NCBI GenBank assembly: GCA_964466745.1
Contig: CAYXOX010000007.1
Coordinates: forward strand, 1 to 51,575
Length of the DNA: 51,575 bases
DNA from: CAYXOX01 sp964466745
Lineage (GTDB): Bacteria; Pseudomonadota; Alphaproteobacteria; Rhodobacterales; Rhodobacteraceae
Direction: 5' to 3'
Positions 1 through 8,703 of the stretch are shown here, piece by piece; position 1 is the first letter of the stretch, and every line of letters begins with the position of its first letter. The translations under genes were made by a program, and so were the position numbers. Under the pieces are notes generated by a model. The model had not been told where the DNA came from and did no database searches. It saw nothing but the letters and a program-made list of their open reading frames with translations.

Positions 1-1538
1 CGGTCGGCCGGCGCAGTGAATTCCGCCACGATGCGCCCGCGGCGCATCACCCCGATCCGGTCGGCCATCAGAAGGATCTCGTCGAGATCTTCCGAAAGCA
101 GGATCACCGCGCCGCCCCGGTCGCGGGCGGCGCGCAGGTGCTCGTGAACGGCGGCGGCGGCGCGCACGTCGAGCCCGCGGCAGGGCGAATGCGCGATCAC
201 CACCGAGGGCGTGCGCGAGAACTCGCGCGCCAGCACCAGCTTCTGCGCGTTGCCGCCCGAAAGAAGGCCCGTGGGCATCTGCGGGCTGCGCAGACCGCGC
301 ACGTCGAAATCGCGGGCGGCGGCGGCGGCGTCGGCGCGCATCCGGCCCCGGTCCACCCAGGCGGCGCTGCCGTAGCGCCCGGCCAGCACGCCGGCCACGC
401 CGAGGTTGTCGGCCACCGGCAGCGGGCCGGCCAGCCCGTAACTCGCGCGGTCGGAATGGATCGTGGCGATTCCCAGCGCCCGCAGCCGCCGCGGCCCGAG
501 GCGGGCGATGTCGCCAGCGCCCTCGAGCTCCGCCGTGCCGGCATCTGGCTCGGCGAGCCCGGTCAGCAGGGCCACGAGCCGGTTCTGCCCGTTCCCTCCG
601 ACGCCGGCGATGCCGTAGATCTCGCCGGCCCGGACCTCGAAGTTCACGTCCCTGATCGGGGCCTGTCCGGTGCCGCTGTCATGGGCGAGCCCGCGGACCT
701 TCAGCCGGACAGGGCCGGGGCTCTCGGCGCGGTGGGGGCGCTCCACGAGGCGCTCGCCGACGATCATCGTGGTGAGCGTCGCGGCATCCACCTCGCCCGG
801 GGCGACGGTGCCCTCGACGCGGCCCGCGCGCATCACGGTGATGCGGTCGGCATAGGCCAGCGCCTCGCGCAGCTTGTGGGTCACGAACACCACGCTGTGA
901 CCGGAGGCGGCGAGATTGCGCATGGCGGCGAAGAGCGCATCGGCCTCGGTATCGGTGAGCACGGCCGTGGGTTCGTCGAGAATGATGATGGAGGCGTCCG
1001 CTGTGAGGATGCGCAGGATCTCGACGCGCTGCTGCGCGGAGACCGACATTTCCTCGACCCGGGCGTCGAGATCCACGGCGAAACCGATGCGCCCGGCAAC
1101 CTCGCCCGCACGGGCACGCAAGCGCGCCAGCGAGGCCGCATAGGGGCCGCGCCCGTTTTCGAGCTGGATGTTCTCGAGCGCCGTGAACGGGCCCACGAGC
1201 TTGTAATGCTGGTGCACCATGCCGATGCCGTGCCGGTGGGCGGCAGACGGATCGGGCAGGCTGACGGTCTGCCCGCGGATGGCGATGGTGCCGCTGTCGG
1301 GCATGTAGAGCCCGGCGGCCACGTTCATGAGCGTGGATTTTCCCGCGCCGTTCTCCCCCAGGAGGGCGTGAACCTCGCCCGGCATCAGCGAGAAGCTGAC
1401 ATCGTCGAGCGCCGTGAACCCGCCGAAGGTCTTGGTGATCCGCGCAAGCGAGAGAGCGGGGGCGGCCTGCGCCGCCCCCGGTCCGTCTTGCGCCGCGGAG
1501 CCTTCGCTCCGTGCAGTCTGTGCGACCGGCGGTGTCAC
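1..1538 (-). CDS. BMP-type ABC importer, ATP-binding subunit (3' end cut by window edge)
   Basis: This is the duplicated ATPase of a simple-sugar/nucleoside-class ABC importer, on the cytoplasmic side of the membrane. Reading the minus strand gives about 512 residues. The first nucleotide-binding domain has Walker A GENGAGKST (residues 61-69), a signature-like MSVSAQQR near 163 and Walker B IIILDEPT near 185. The second has the degenerate Walker A GVGGNGQN near 310 and signature LLSGGNAQK near 424, as expected for PnrC/RbsA-type proteins. The chosen start is GTG at 1538, which overlaps the stop of the substrate-binding protein gene as GTGA, so the two are translationally coupled. The N-terminus is about 27 residues longer than needed before the first domain. 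The length is close to the family norm, so little is missing. Permease genes would be expected beyond the left edge. Confidence 0.9.
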   Translation of the reverse strand, partial: MTPPVAQTARSEGSAAQDGPGAAQAAPALSLARITKTFGGFTALDDVSFSLMPGEVHALLGENGAGKSTLMNVAAGLYMPDSGTIAIRGQTVSLPDPSAAHRHGIGMVHQHYKLVGPFTALENIQLENGRGPYAASLARLRARAGEVAGRIGFAVDLDARVEEMSVSAQQRVEILRILTADASIIILDEPTAVLTDTEADALFAAMRNLAASGHSVVFVTHKLREALAYADRITVMRAGRVEGTVAPGEVDAATLTTMIVGERLVERPHRAESPGPVRLKVRGLAHDSGTGQAPIRDVNFEVRAGEIYGIAGVGGNGQNRLVALLTGLAEPDAGTAELEGAGDIARLGPRRLRALGIATIHSDRASYGLAGPLPVADNLGVAGVLAGRYGSAAWVDRGRMRADAAAAARDFDVRGLRSPQMPTGLLSGGNAQKLVLAREFSRTPSVVIAHSPCRGLDVRAAAAVHEHLRAARDRGGAVILLSEDLDEILLMADRIGVMRRGRIVAEFTAPAD

Positions 1539-2608
1539 TGGGCGATCACGCCTTCCACGAACCAGTCCATGCCCCACAGATCGGCATCGCCCAGCACTTC
1601 GCCCTCGGCGACGCGCATGTTTCCGTCGGCGTCCGAAAGCGGGCCGGCGTAGATCTGCTTGCCGTCGATGAGGGCCTGGCGCTCGGCCATCACCATGGCC
1701 TCGAGCTCCTCGCTCACCGCGTCTCCGCAGCAGGCGATGTCGGTGCCGCCGTTGGCGATCGAAACGAAGGCGCCGAAGGGCGCGGGCTCCCAGGTGCCGG
1801 CGGCGATCTGCTCCACCTGCGGGGTGAGGAACTTGTCCCAGACCCAGACGGAGGAACACTGCGTGGCCGCGGAGAACTCCGAGAGGTCACGGTGGTGACC
1901 GGTGGAGAAAACGCCCTTCTCGGCGGCAACGAGCTGCGGGGTGGGCGTGTCCACGTGCTGGCCGATCACGTCGATGCCCTGCTCGATGAGGGCCTCGGCC
2001 GCCGCGCGCTCCTTGACCGGATCGTTCCATGCGCCGGTGAACACCACGGTCACGGTGGCCTCCGGGTTCACCATGCGCGCGCCCATCAGGTAGGCGTTCA
2101 CGGTCCAGTTCACGAGGCCGAAGGGGTTGGCGGCCACGAAGCCGAGATTGCCGCTTTCGGAGATCCCGCCGGCGACCATCCCGCACAGGTACTGCGACTG
2201 GTAGGTGCGCCCGTAGAACGATTGCAGGTTCTCGCCGTTGGTGGTGCCGGCGCCGTTCAGGAACGCCACGTTGGGATACTCGGCGGCAAGCTCGGCAAAG
2301 GTGTCGGAATAGCCGAAGGCCGACCCGATGATGATGTTGGCGCCCCGATCGATGAAGAGCTCTACCGCCGGGCGGATGGCGGCGGCGTTCTCGGGCACGC
2401 TTTCCACGAAGGGAATGCGGGTGCCGAGCGTTTCTTCCATGTTCTGGCGCGTTTCGTTGAAGGCCTGGCTCCAGCCGCCGTCGTTGACCGGGCCGAAGAT
2501 GATCATCGCCGGGCTCGGTTCGCCGTCGAGCTCGAAGGCTTGGGCGGCCGTCGTGCCTGCGGCAACGATGGCCGCAACGCCGAGGGCGCGTGCGAGAGAG
2601 TATTTCAT
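1535..2608 (-). CDS. BMP-family ABC transporter substrate-binding protein
   Basis: This is a periplasmic solute-binding protein of the basic membrane protein (BMP/PnrA) family, whose characterised members bind nucleosides or related small molecules. The 357-residue product begins with a Sec signal peptide (about residues 1-24, ending AAQA). The mature part has typical BMP segments: IIFGPVNDGGWSQAF, IIIGSAFGYSDTF, and GFVAANPFGLVNW near the hinge. A good Shine-Dalgarno GGAGG precedes the ATG. It overlaps the ATPase gene by 4 bases and follows the molybdenum hydroxylase genes. The context suggests it brings in the substrate of that enzyme, perhaps a pyrimidine or another cyclic amide. The ligand is inferred from context only. 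Confidence 0.92.
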   Translation of the reverse strand: MKYSLARALGVAAIVAAGTTAAQAFELDGEPSPAMIIFGPVNDGGWSQAFNETRQNMEETLGTRIPFVESVPENAAAIRPAVELFIDRGANIIIGSAFGYSDTFAELAAEYPNVAFLNGAGTTNGENLQSFYGRTYQSQYLCGMVAGGISESGNLGFVAANPFGLVNWTVNAYLMGARMVNPEATVTVVFTGAWNDPVKERAAAEALIEQGIDVIGQHVDTPTPQLVAAEKGVFSTGHHRDLSEFSAATQCSSVWVWDKFLTPQVEQIAAGTWEPAPFGAFVSIANGGTDIACCGDAVSEELEAMVMAERQALIDGKQIYAGPLSDADGNMRVAEGEVLGDADLWGMDWFVEGVIAQ

Positions 2609-2678
2609 GTCGGATACCTCCGTTGGTTGATGGGGTTCGGCGGCGTCGCCGCTTCTGTTCTTGGGTGCTCGGTTCTCT

Positions 2679-5081
2679 TCACTCGGCCGCCGCCCGCTGC
2701 CCCGAAACGAGCGCCGTCTGGATCATGGTCGGCGTGATCGGAACGCTGGTGAAGCGCGTCCCGCCGCTGGGCCCGGCCAGCGCGTCCTCGATGCCGGAGG
2801 CGACGGTGGCGCCCACCGCGATGCACCCGGCCTCGCCCACGCCCTTCACCCCGAGCGGGTTCAGGGGCGAAGGTGTCTCGAGATGCAGGATCTCGATATC
2901 GGGAACTTCGGTGGCGTAAGGCACCAGGAAGTCCACGAAATTGGCGTTCGTCAGGTTGCCGTCGGCATCGTACTCGATCTTCTCGTAAAGCGCGCCGCCG
3001 ATCCCCTGGGCGAAGCCGCCCATCACCTGGCCCTCGACGAGGGTCGGGTTGATCATGTTCCCGCAGTCGTGGATGCACAGGTAGCGGTGGAAGGTCACCT
3101 GGCAGGTGACGGGGTCCACCTCGATGATCGCCGCGTGCACGCCGTAGGCCCAGGTCGCGCAGGCCGGCGAGAAGTAATCGGTCGCTTCCAGCCCCGGGTG
3201 CTGGCCCTCGTCGAGCGGCGGGCCGTCGTGCCGCGAGGCCGGCGCGAACTGGGTGGCGATCTGCGCGGCTTCGTTGAAGGCGTAGCGCAGCGGGTTGGTG
3301 GCCGTGGCGATGGTGGCGAGGTTCACCTTGCGGTTGGTGCCCGCGACCGCGGCGTGACCGTCTTCGAGCACGATCTGGCCTTCCTCGGCCTCGAGCATGT
3401 TGGCGGCGGCCCGGATGATCTGCCCGCGCACGATCTTCGCCGTCTTGTGGATCGCGTTGCCCGAAACCACCGCGGCGCGGCTCGCGAAGGTGGCCACGCC
3501 CCAGTCGTAGGCGCCGGTATCGCCCTCCACGACGATCACGTCCCGCGGCGAGACGCCGAGCTCGTCGGCCACGATCTGGGCGAAGACGGTGTCGTGGCCC
3601 TGGCCCTGGCTCGTCAGCCCGGTGTTGACGTAGACCTTTCCGGTGATCGGGTGCACCTTGATGTGCCCGCCCTCGTAGGGGCCGAGCCCGGTGCCCTCCA
3701 CGTAGAAGGCCAGGCCGAGTCCCACGTGCCGCCCCTCGGCCTCAGCCGTCGCGCGCAGCGCCTCGTACTGGGGCCGGATCGCCTCCTCGACCATCGAGAG
3801 CGCCTTCAGGTACTGGCCGCTGTCGTGCTCCACCCGGAGGCCGTCGGCGAAAAGGAGACCTTCGCGGGTGAAGGGGAATTCATCGTCCCGGATCAGGTTG
3901 CGCCGGCGGATCTCGAACCGGTCGAGCCCGAGTTCCTCCGCGAGCTGGTCCATCGCGCGCTCGATCGCGAAACAGGCCTGCGGCCTGCCGCAGCCGCGGT
4001 AGGGCGTGACCGGCACCGACGGCGTGTAGACGCAGCGGAAGCGCACCTCGATGTTCGGGATTCGGTAGGGGCCGGCGATGGAGGTCGAGGCGACCTGCGC
4101 CACGGCGATTCCGTAGGGGATGAACGCTCCGGTATCGTGCAGAAAATCATCTTTCAAACCGATGACTTCCCCGCTCTTCTTCGCGTAAAGCGTGAGCTCG
4201 TGGATCTGCGTTCTTTCCTGGTTGGAGCCGATGAAGTTCTCGCGCCGGTCCTCGATGAACTTCACCGGGCGGCCGAGCTGCATGGCGGCGAAGGGCACAA
4301 GCACCTCGTCGGCGTAGGGGAACATCACCTTCTGCCCGAAGCCGCCGCCCACATGGGGCGCGATCACGCGCACCTTGTCCTCGTCGAGGCCGAAAAGCGA
4401 GGCCAGCCCGCCGCGCACGCCGATGGGCGCCTGGGTGCCGTCCCACACGGTCAGCTCACCCGAAACATGGTCGAACCGGGCCGCCACCGTGCGGCCCTCC
4501 ATCGGCGCGGCGGTGGAGCGGTCCACCTGGACGCGGATGGTGGTGACGTGCTCGGCCTCGGCAAACCGCTCGGGATCTCCCGAGACCTGCGTGAAATCGG
4601 CCGCGATGTTGCCCTTGTGGGTGGGGTGCACGAGCGGGGCGCCGTCCGCCATGGCCTGCTCCATGTCCATCTCCACGGGCAGCGGCTCGTAGTCCACGTC
4701 CACCAGCAGCGCCGCGTCCTCGGCGACGTAGCGGTTGACGGCCACGATCATCGCCACCGGCTGGCCGACGTAGAACACGTCGTCGCGCGCCAGCGGGCGC
4801 TGGGTCTGCGCATCGGTCATCGAGGGATGCGGGATCAGCAGGGGGAATTTCTGGTCGAGATGTCCGATGTCGTCGCAGGTATAGACGGCGACGACGCCCG
4901 GCAGGGCACGCGCCTCGCTGGCGTCGATGCCCTCGATCCGGGCCCGCGCGAAGGGCGAGCGCACGAAGGCCGCATGCAGCGCGCCGGGCAGGGGAATGTC
5001 GTCGGTGAACTTGCCCTCGCCGCGCAGGAGCTCGGGATCGATGTTGCGCGAGACGCGGGTTCCGAAGGTGCGTGTGCTCAT
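2679..5081 (-). CDS. Xanthine dehydrogenase-family molybdopterin-binding large subunit (CoxL-like, form II type)
   Basis: This is the catalytic subunit of a molybdenum hydroxylase, which oxidises an aldehyde or heterocycle using water and passes electrons to the FeS and FAD partners. The 800-residue protein starts MSTRTFGTRVSRN. It shows the aldehyde oxidase/xanthine dehydrogenase a/b-hammerhead and MoCo-binding regions, including GGGFGQK, TSQGQGHDTVFAQ and the catalytic-Glu loop GVGEAGC (Glu750). The active-site loop reads PYRGCGR (residues 360-366). This matches the AYRGAGR type and not the AYxCSFR loop of true CO dehydrogenase, so a CO dehydrogenase label would be wrong. The gene lies 12 bases after the 2Fe-2S subunit gene. 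With amide hydrolases and malonate enzymes nearby, a pyrimidine or other N-heterocycle is a plausible substrate, but this is inference. Confidence 0.92.
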   Translation of the reverse strand: MSTRTFGTRVSRNIDPELLRGEGKFTDDIPLPGALHAAFVRSPFARARIEGIDASEARALPGVVAVYTCDDIGHLDQKFPLLIPHPSMTDAQTQRPLARDDVFYVGQPVAMIVAVNRYVAEDAALLVDVDYEPLPVEMDMEQAMADGAPLVHPTHKGNIAADFTQVSGDPERFAEAEHVTTIRVQVDRSTAAPMEGRTVAARFDHVSGELTVWDGTQAPIGVRGGLASLFGLDEDKVRVIAPHVGGGFGQKVMFPYADEVLVPFAAMQLGRPVKFIEDRRENFIGSNQERTQIHELTLYAKKSGEVIGLKDDFLHDTGAFIPYGIAVAQVASTSIAGPYRIPNIEVRFRCVYTPSVPVTPYRGCGRPQACFAIERAMDQLAEELGLDRFEIRRRNLIRDDEFPFTREGLLFADGLRVEHDSGQYLKALSMVEEAIRPQYEALRATAEAEGRHVGLGLAFYVEGTGLGPYEGGHIKVHPITGKVYVNTGLTSQGQGHDTVFAQIVADELGVSPRDVIVVEGDTGAYDWGVATFASRAAVVSGNAIHKTAKIVRGQIIRAAANMLEAEEGQIVLEDGHAAVAGTNRKVNLATIATATNPLRYAFNEAAQIATQFAPASRHDGPPLDEGQHPGLEATDYFSPACATWAYGVHAAIIEVDPVTCQVTFHRYLCIHDCGNMINPTLVEGQVMGGFAQGIGGALYEKIEYDADGNLTNANFVDFLVPYATEVPDIEILHLETPSPLNPLGVKGVGEAGCIAVGATVASGIEDALAGPSGGTRFTSVPITPTMIQTALVSGQRAAAE

Positions 5082-5093
5082 GGCGGGGCCTCC

Positions 5094-5627
5094 TCAGGCG
5101 CGTCCGGTGGCGCGCACGGCGATGCGTACGGCCTTGACGATGTTGGCATATCCCGTGCAGCGGCAGAGATTGCCCGAGATCATGTCGCGGATGCCCTCCT
5201 CGGAGAGGTCGAGCGGATCGCCGCTGTCGAGATGGGCGCGGATGTTCATGATCATGCCCGGGGTGCAGTAGCCGCACTGGAGCCCGTGGGCCTCCATGAA
5301 CGCGGCCTGGAGTGCGCTCAGGGTGCCGTCGGCCGCCGCCTCGGATTCGATCGTGCGGATCTCGGCGCCGTCGGCCTGCACGGCGAGCGTCAGGCAGGAG
5401 CGGGCGGCGGCACCGTCGATCATCACGGTGCAGGCGCCGCAGACGCCGTGCTCGCATCCCACATGGGTGCCGGTGAGGCCGAGCTCATGGCGGATGAAAT
5501 CGCTCAGCAGCATGCGGGTGGAGACCTCGCGCGTCACCTCGTGGCCGTTCACCGTGACGGTGACGGGGAGGGTGGCATCCTCCGAGCTGTCGGGGATGGT
5601 GAGGGTGAAATCGGGCTTGCGTCTCAT
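5094..5627 (-). CDS. Molybdenum hydroxylase 2Fe-2S subunit (CoxS-like)
   Basis: This is the small iron-sulfur subunit that carries electrons from the molybdenum site to FAD. The 177-residue product has an N-terminal plant-ferredoxin-like domain with CEHGVCGACTV and a following Cys (RSCLTLA). The C-terminal domain has the second cluster motifs QCGYCTPGM and CRCTGY. The family is usually 155-175 residues, and here the N-terminus is slightly long. The ATG at 5627 overlaps the stop of the FAD subunit gene as ATGA, so translation is coupled. The order FAD subunit, FeS subunit, Mo subunit forms one minus-strand operon. Confidence 0.95.
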   Translation of the reverse strand: MRRKPDFTLTIPDSSEDATLPVTVTVNGHEVTREVSTRMLLSDFIRHELGLTGTHVGCEHGVCGACTVMIDGAAARSCLTLAVQADGAEIRTIESEAAADGTLSALQAAFMEAHGLQCGYCTPGMIMNIRAHLDSGDPLDLSEEGIRDMISGNLCRCTGYANIVKAVRIAVRATGRA

Positions 5628-6499
5628 GCGGGTACCTCCTCGCTGGCACCGGTGGCCTGCGCGAGCACACGGGCGGTGAGCCCCGCGAGCAGGTGCCGGC
5701 GGTAGGCGGTGCTGGCCTGGCTGTCGTCGGGGGCGGTCACGGCGTCCGCGGTGGCGGCTGCGGCCTCGGCGAAGAGCGCCGGGGAAGGGGCCTTGCCCAG
5801 CAGGGCGGCCTCCGCCGCTGCGAGCCGAACCGGGCGCGTGCCGATTCCGCAGGCGCCCAGCCTTGCCTCCGCGATGCTCCCGTCGGGGCCGGTGACGATC
5901 ACCGCGCCCACGGCGGCCAGCGCGTAGTCGCCCTTGCGGCGCGCGAACTCTGCGAAGACGGTGCGCGCCCCCGCGGGCAGGGCGGGGAAATGGGCGTGGG
6001 TGACCAGCTCGTCGGGGCGCCGGGAGGTCGTCATGTGAAACTCGAAGAAGGACTCCGCGGGGATGTCGCGGCTGCCCCCGGTGCTCGCGGCCCGCACGTG
6101 CCCGCCGGTGAGCAGAAGCACCAGCGGCATCTCGGCGGCGGCATCGGCGTGGCAGATGCTGCCCACGGTGGTCCCGCGGTTGCGGATCGGCACATGGGCC
6201 ACGTGCTCCAGCGCCTGCGCGATCAGCGGGATCGCGCGCGTGGCCTCGCCGTGGCGCTCCAGCTCCCGGTGCCGCACGGCGGCGCCCACGGTGACGGCGC
6301 CGTCCTTCACCTCGATCTCGCGCAGGGCGGCGATCCGCGAGATATCCACCAGCATCGGCGGCGCCGCGAGGCGGAAATTCATCGCGGGAATGAGGCTCTG
6401 GCCGCCGGCGAGCACCATCGCTCCGGGCGTGCCCGCCAGCCGGGCGCAGGCGTCCTCCACCGAGGTGGCGGCGCAATACTCGAATAATGCCGGTTTCAC
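5624..6499 (-). CDS. Molybdenum hydroxylase FAD-binding subunit (CoxM-like)
   Basis: This is the medium subunit of the molybdenum hydroxylase, which binds FAD and delivers electrons to an acceptor. The protein is about 291 residues. It shows the FAD-binding motif AGGQSLIPAMNFRL near the N-terminus and the second FAD motif RNRGTTVGSICHADAAAE, followed by the CO_deh_flav_C domain. The start is GTG at 6499, giving a product that begins xKPALFEY as in relatives, with a G-rich Shine-Dalgarno 7 bases upstream. An in-frame GTG at 6529 would add 10 residues and also has a G-run before it, so the start is not settled. It is the first gene of the hydroxylase-transporter unit. Confidence 0.92.
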   Translation of the reverse strand: MKPALFEYCAATSVEDACARLAGTPGAMVLAGGQSLIPAMNFRLAAPPMLVDISRIAALREIEVKDGAVTVGAAVRHRELERHGEATRAIPLIAQALEHVAHVPIRNRGTTVGSICHADAAAEMPLVLLLTGGHVRAASTGGSRDIPAESFFEFHMTTSRRPDELVTHAHFPALPAGARTVFAEFARRKGDYALAAVGAVIVTGPDGSIAEARLGACGIGTRPVRLAAAEAALLGKAPSPALFAEAAAATADAVTAPDDSQASTAYRRHLLAGLTARVLAQATGASEEVPA

Positions 6500-6529
6500 G
6501 TCGATGCCCCCCGCTTCGTCCGCGGGCAC

Positions 6530-6695
6530 ATGCTGCCCCCCCGGACCCTGCCCGGAAATTTATCCATAAGCACACCCCTCGTGTCTATATAGCGGATAAC
6601 ATGACCCTCTGATCGGATAGTATTGCCCGATGCTCGGCCCGGCCACTCAAGTCGCGCACAAAATTTGCGCAGATGATGTTTCCTCGCCCGCGGCA
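6530..6695 (-). promoter_or_regulatory. Likely promoter/operator region for the molybdenum hydroxylase-transporter operon
   Basis: This 166-base gap is distinctly AT-richer than the surrounding genes. It contains three copies of a GGATA/TATCC element: TATCC at 6561-6565, CGGATA at 6593-6598 and CGGATAGTATTG at 6614-6625. A similar element forms a perfect palindrome upstream of hyuA at 16569. These may be half-sites for one shared regulator, but no regulator gene of this cluster is in view. I could not assign -35 and -10 boxes with confidence. Confidence 0.4.
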
Positions 6696-7283
6696 TCAGG
6701 TCGGCCCCTTGCGTGCGCCGAGCGCCTTGATGGTGCCGCGCAGGGCCTGGAACTCCGGCGTGCCCGCCTCGCCCAGCCATTCGAACAGCACCATCTCGGC
6801 GGACAGGATGCCGATGCCCGCGCGCGCGAGCCTTTCGAGCGCCAGCGCCCTGTCCTGCGGGCGCCGCGCGCCGGTCGCGTCCGCCACCACGGCCACGTCC
6901 TGCCCCTGCGCGGCGAGCCCGAAGGCCGTCTGCAGCACGCAGACATGGGCCTCGGTGCCGCAGAGCAGCACCGTGCGGCGGCCGCTGCCCCGTGCCCAGA
7001 GCCCCAGGTGTTCGCCGGGCTCCGCGGCGGCATCGAAGCGGGTCTTCTCGAAGACCGGCGCGCCGGGTGCCAGGGCCCTCAGCGCCGGCAGCGTGGGCCC
7101 GAGCCCGCGCGGGTACTGCTCGGTGAAGGCCGCCGGCACGCCGAGCGCAGTTGCAGCTTCAAGGAGCGCCCGCGCGCCCTGCGTGATGTCGTGGATGTCC
7201 GCTATGGCGGGTGCGAGCCGCTCCTGCATGTCCACCACGACGAGGGCGCAGGTCTCGGCCGAGAGAAGCCCGCGCGCCGTCAT
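6696..7283 (-). CDS. Isochorismatase-family (cysteine) hydrolase
   Basis: This is a hydrolase of the isochorismatase-like superfamily, which includes N-carbamoylsarcosine amidase, biuret hydrolase, nicotinamidase and other C-N hydrolases. The 195-residue product has the three expected catalytic elements: Asp in LVVVDMQE, Lys in FEKTRFDA and the nucleophile Cys in GTEAHVCVLQTA. The ATG at 7283 overlaps the amidase stop as ATGA. Position in the malonate/amide cluster suggests it removes ammonia or a carbamoyl group from a pathway intermediate. The exact substrate cannot be read from the sequence. Confidence 0.88.
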   Translation of the reverse strand: MTARGLLSAETCALVVVDMQERLAPAIADIHDITQGARALLEAATALGVPAAFTEQYPRGLGPTLPALRALAPGAPVFEKTRFDAAAEPGEHLGLWARGSGRRTVLLCGTEAHVCVLQTAFGLAAQGQDVAVVADATGARRPQDRALALERLARAGIGILSAEMVLFEWLGEAGTPEFQALRGTIKALGARKGPT

Positions 7284-8703
7284 GCCGCCGGCTCCCGCGG
7301 ATCGATCGGCGTTGCGCGCCGCGGCGCAAGCACCGCCTCGGCCCAGGCGGCAAGCGAAAGCAGGCGCGCCTCCTCGTGGGGGGCGGCCACGATCTGGAGC
7401 CCGAATGGCANNNNNNNNNNCCGTCGGCGGTGAAGCCCGCGGGCACGGAGATCGCCGGGCAGCCGGCGAGGGTGATGGCGTAGCAGTTGGCCATCCAGCG
7501 CACGTAGTCGGGCAACTCGATGCCGTCGCATTCGGACACGTAGCGCAGCGTGGCCGGGAAGGGGGGAACGATGGCCGTGGGCAGCACCAGCGCCAGGTGT
7601 TCGTCGAGAAACGCAAGGAGCCGTGCCCGCAGCGCTGTGCGCGCCCGTTCGGCCGACGCGATCTCTGCGCCCGTCGCGGCAAGGCCCGCCTCCATGTTCC
7701 ACACCGCGTCGGGCTTGATCGCCGCGCGGTGCTCTCCGAGCAGGTGGCTCCACGCGCTGGCAAACTGCACGGCGCGCAGCGTGCCGAAGGCGGCATGGGC
7801 CTCCGAGAGCTCCGGCCGGGCCTCCTCGACAGCGGCCCCGGCCCGCGCCAACGCCTCCATGGCCATGCCGAAGGCGGCGCGCACGGAGGGATCGACGGGC
7901 GTGATCCCGAGATCGGCGCTGGCCGCGAGCCGCCGCGGCGCCTCGGGCCGCAGGGCGGCGGCGGCATAGGCGCCCGGCGCATGGGGCCGTGCCCAGGGAT
8001 CGGCCGGGTGCGCGCCGGCCATGGCATCGAGCGCGAAGCCGCAATCGGCCACGTCGCGCGCGATGGGTCCGTGCACGGAGAGGCTCTGGAACGGCAGCGC
8101 GTTGGGCCCCTGCGGCACCACGCCAGGCGAGGGCCGCAGGCCGACGATCCCGTTGAAGCCCGCCGGGTTGCGCAGCGAGGCCGCGAAATCGCTGCCCTGG
8201 GCGATCCAGGCCATGCCGGTGGCCACCGCCACGGCCGCACCGCCCGACGATCCTCCGGCGGTTCGCGTGAGTTCCCAGGGGTTTCGCGTGAGCCCGAAGA
8301 CCTCGTTGAAGGTGTGGGCGCCGGCCTCGAACTCGGGCGTGTTGGACTTGGCGAAGACGAGCGCCCCCCGGGCCTCCAGCATGTCCACCACCGCGTCGTT
8401 CCGCGCGGGCACGTGGCTGGAAAAGACGGTCGAGCCCCAAGTCGTGCGGATACCGGCGGTGGCGACGCTGTCCTTGATCGGCACCGGAAGACCGTGCAGC
8501 GGCGCGGGAAGCGCGCCGCGCGCGGCGCGGGCCCGGGCCTCGGCGAAGGCGAGGGTGGGCAGGGCGTTCACCGAAGGGTTGACCTCGGCCACCCGCGCCT
8601 CCGCGCTGTCGAGCGCCTCGCCGGGGGCGATGTCTCCGGCGGCGAGCAGGGCGGCCACCTCGCGCGCCGGGCGCTGCCAGAGCGCGGTTTCCGCGGCGCT
8701 CAC
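7280..8703 (-). CDS. Amidase-signature family enzyme, interrupted by an assembly gap
   Basis: This is an amidase-signature serine hydrolase acting on carboxamides or ureido acids. The Ser-cisSer-Lys triad is visible: Lys in PVPIKDSVATAG, cis-Ser in RTAGGSSGGAAV and the nucleophile Ser in GSDFAASLRNPAG. The frame appears to shift at the N run 7411-7420. Comparing the flanks with the family consensus (TADGLPFGLQIV), only about 2 bases (giving Gly-Leu) are really missing there, and the frame then continues to the stop at 7280. The break is therefore an assembly artefact and not a pseudogene. The start is GTG at 8703, overlapping the malonyl-CoA decarboxylase stop as GTGA. Next to malonate enzymes, a ureidomalonate-hydrolysing role is attractive but unproven. 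Confidence 0.87.
7411..7420. other. Run of 10 N (assembly gap) inside the amidase gene
   Basis: Ten N separate the codons for TAD and PFGLQIV of the amidase. Family sequence suggests that about two bases are truly absent, so the spacer is artificial and creates a false frameshift. Confidence 0.9.

Noticed and set aside
2661..5705. Long plus-strand open frame (1014 codons) opposite the molybdenum hydroxylase genes
   Set aside because: It is antisense to two clearly recognisable subunits and has no family motifs; a composition shadow.
2679..6499. Aerobic carbon monoxide dehydrogenase (coxLSM)
   Set aside because: The large subunit has PYRGCGR and not the AYxCSFR active-site loop of true CO dehydrogenase, and the context is amide and malonate metabolism.
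7280..8703. Amidase pseudogene by frameshift
   Set aside because: The frame change coincides with the N run, and both sides match the family when about two bases are supplied.
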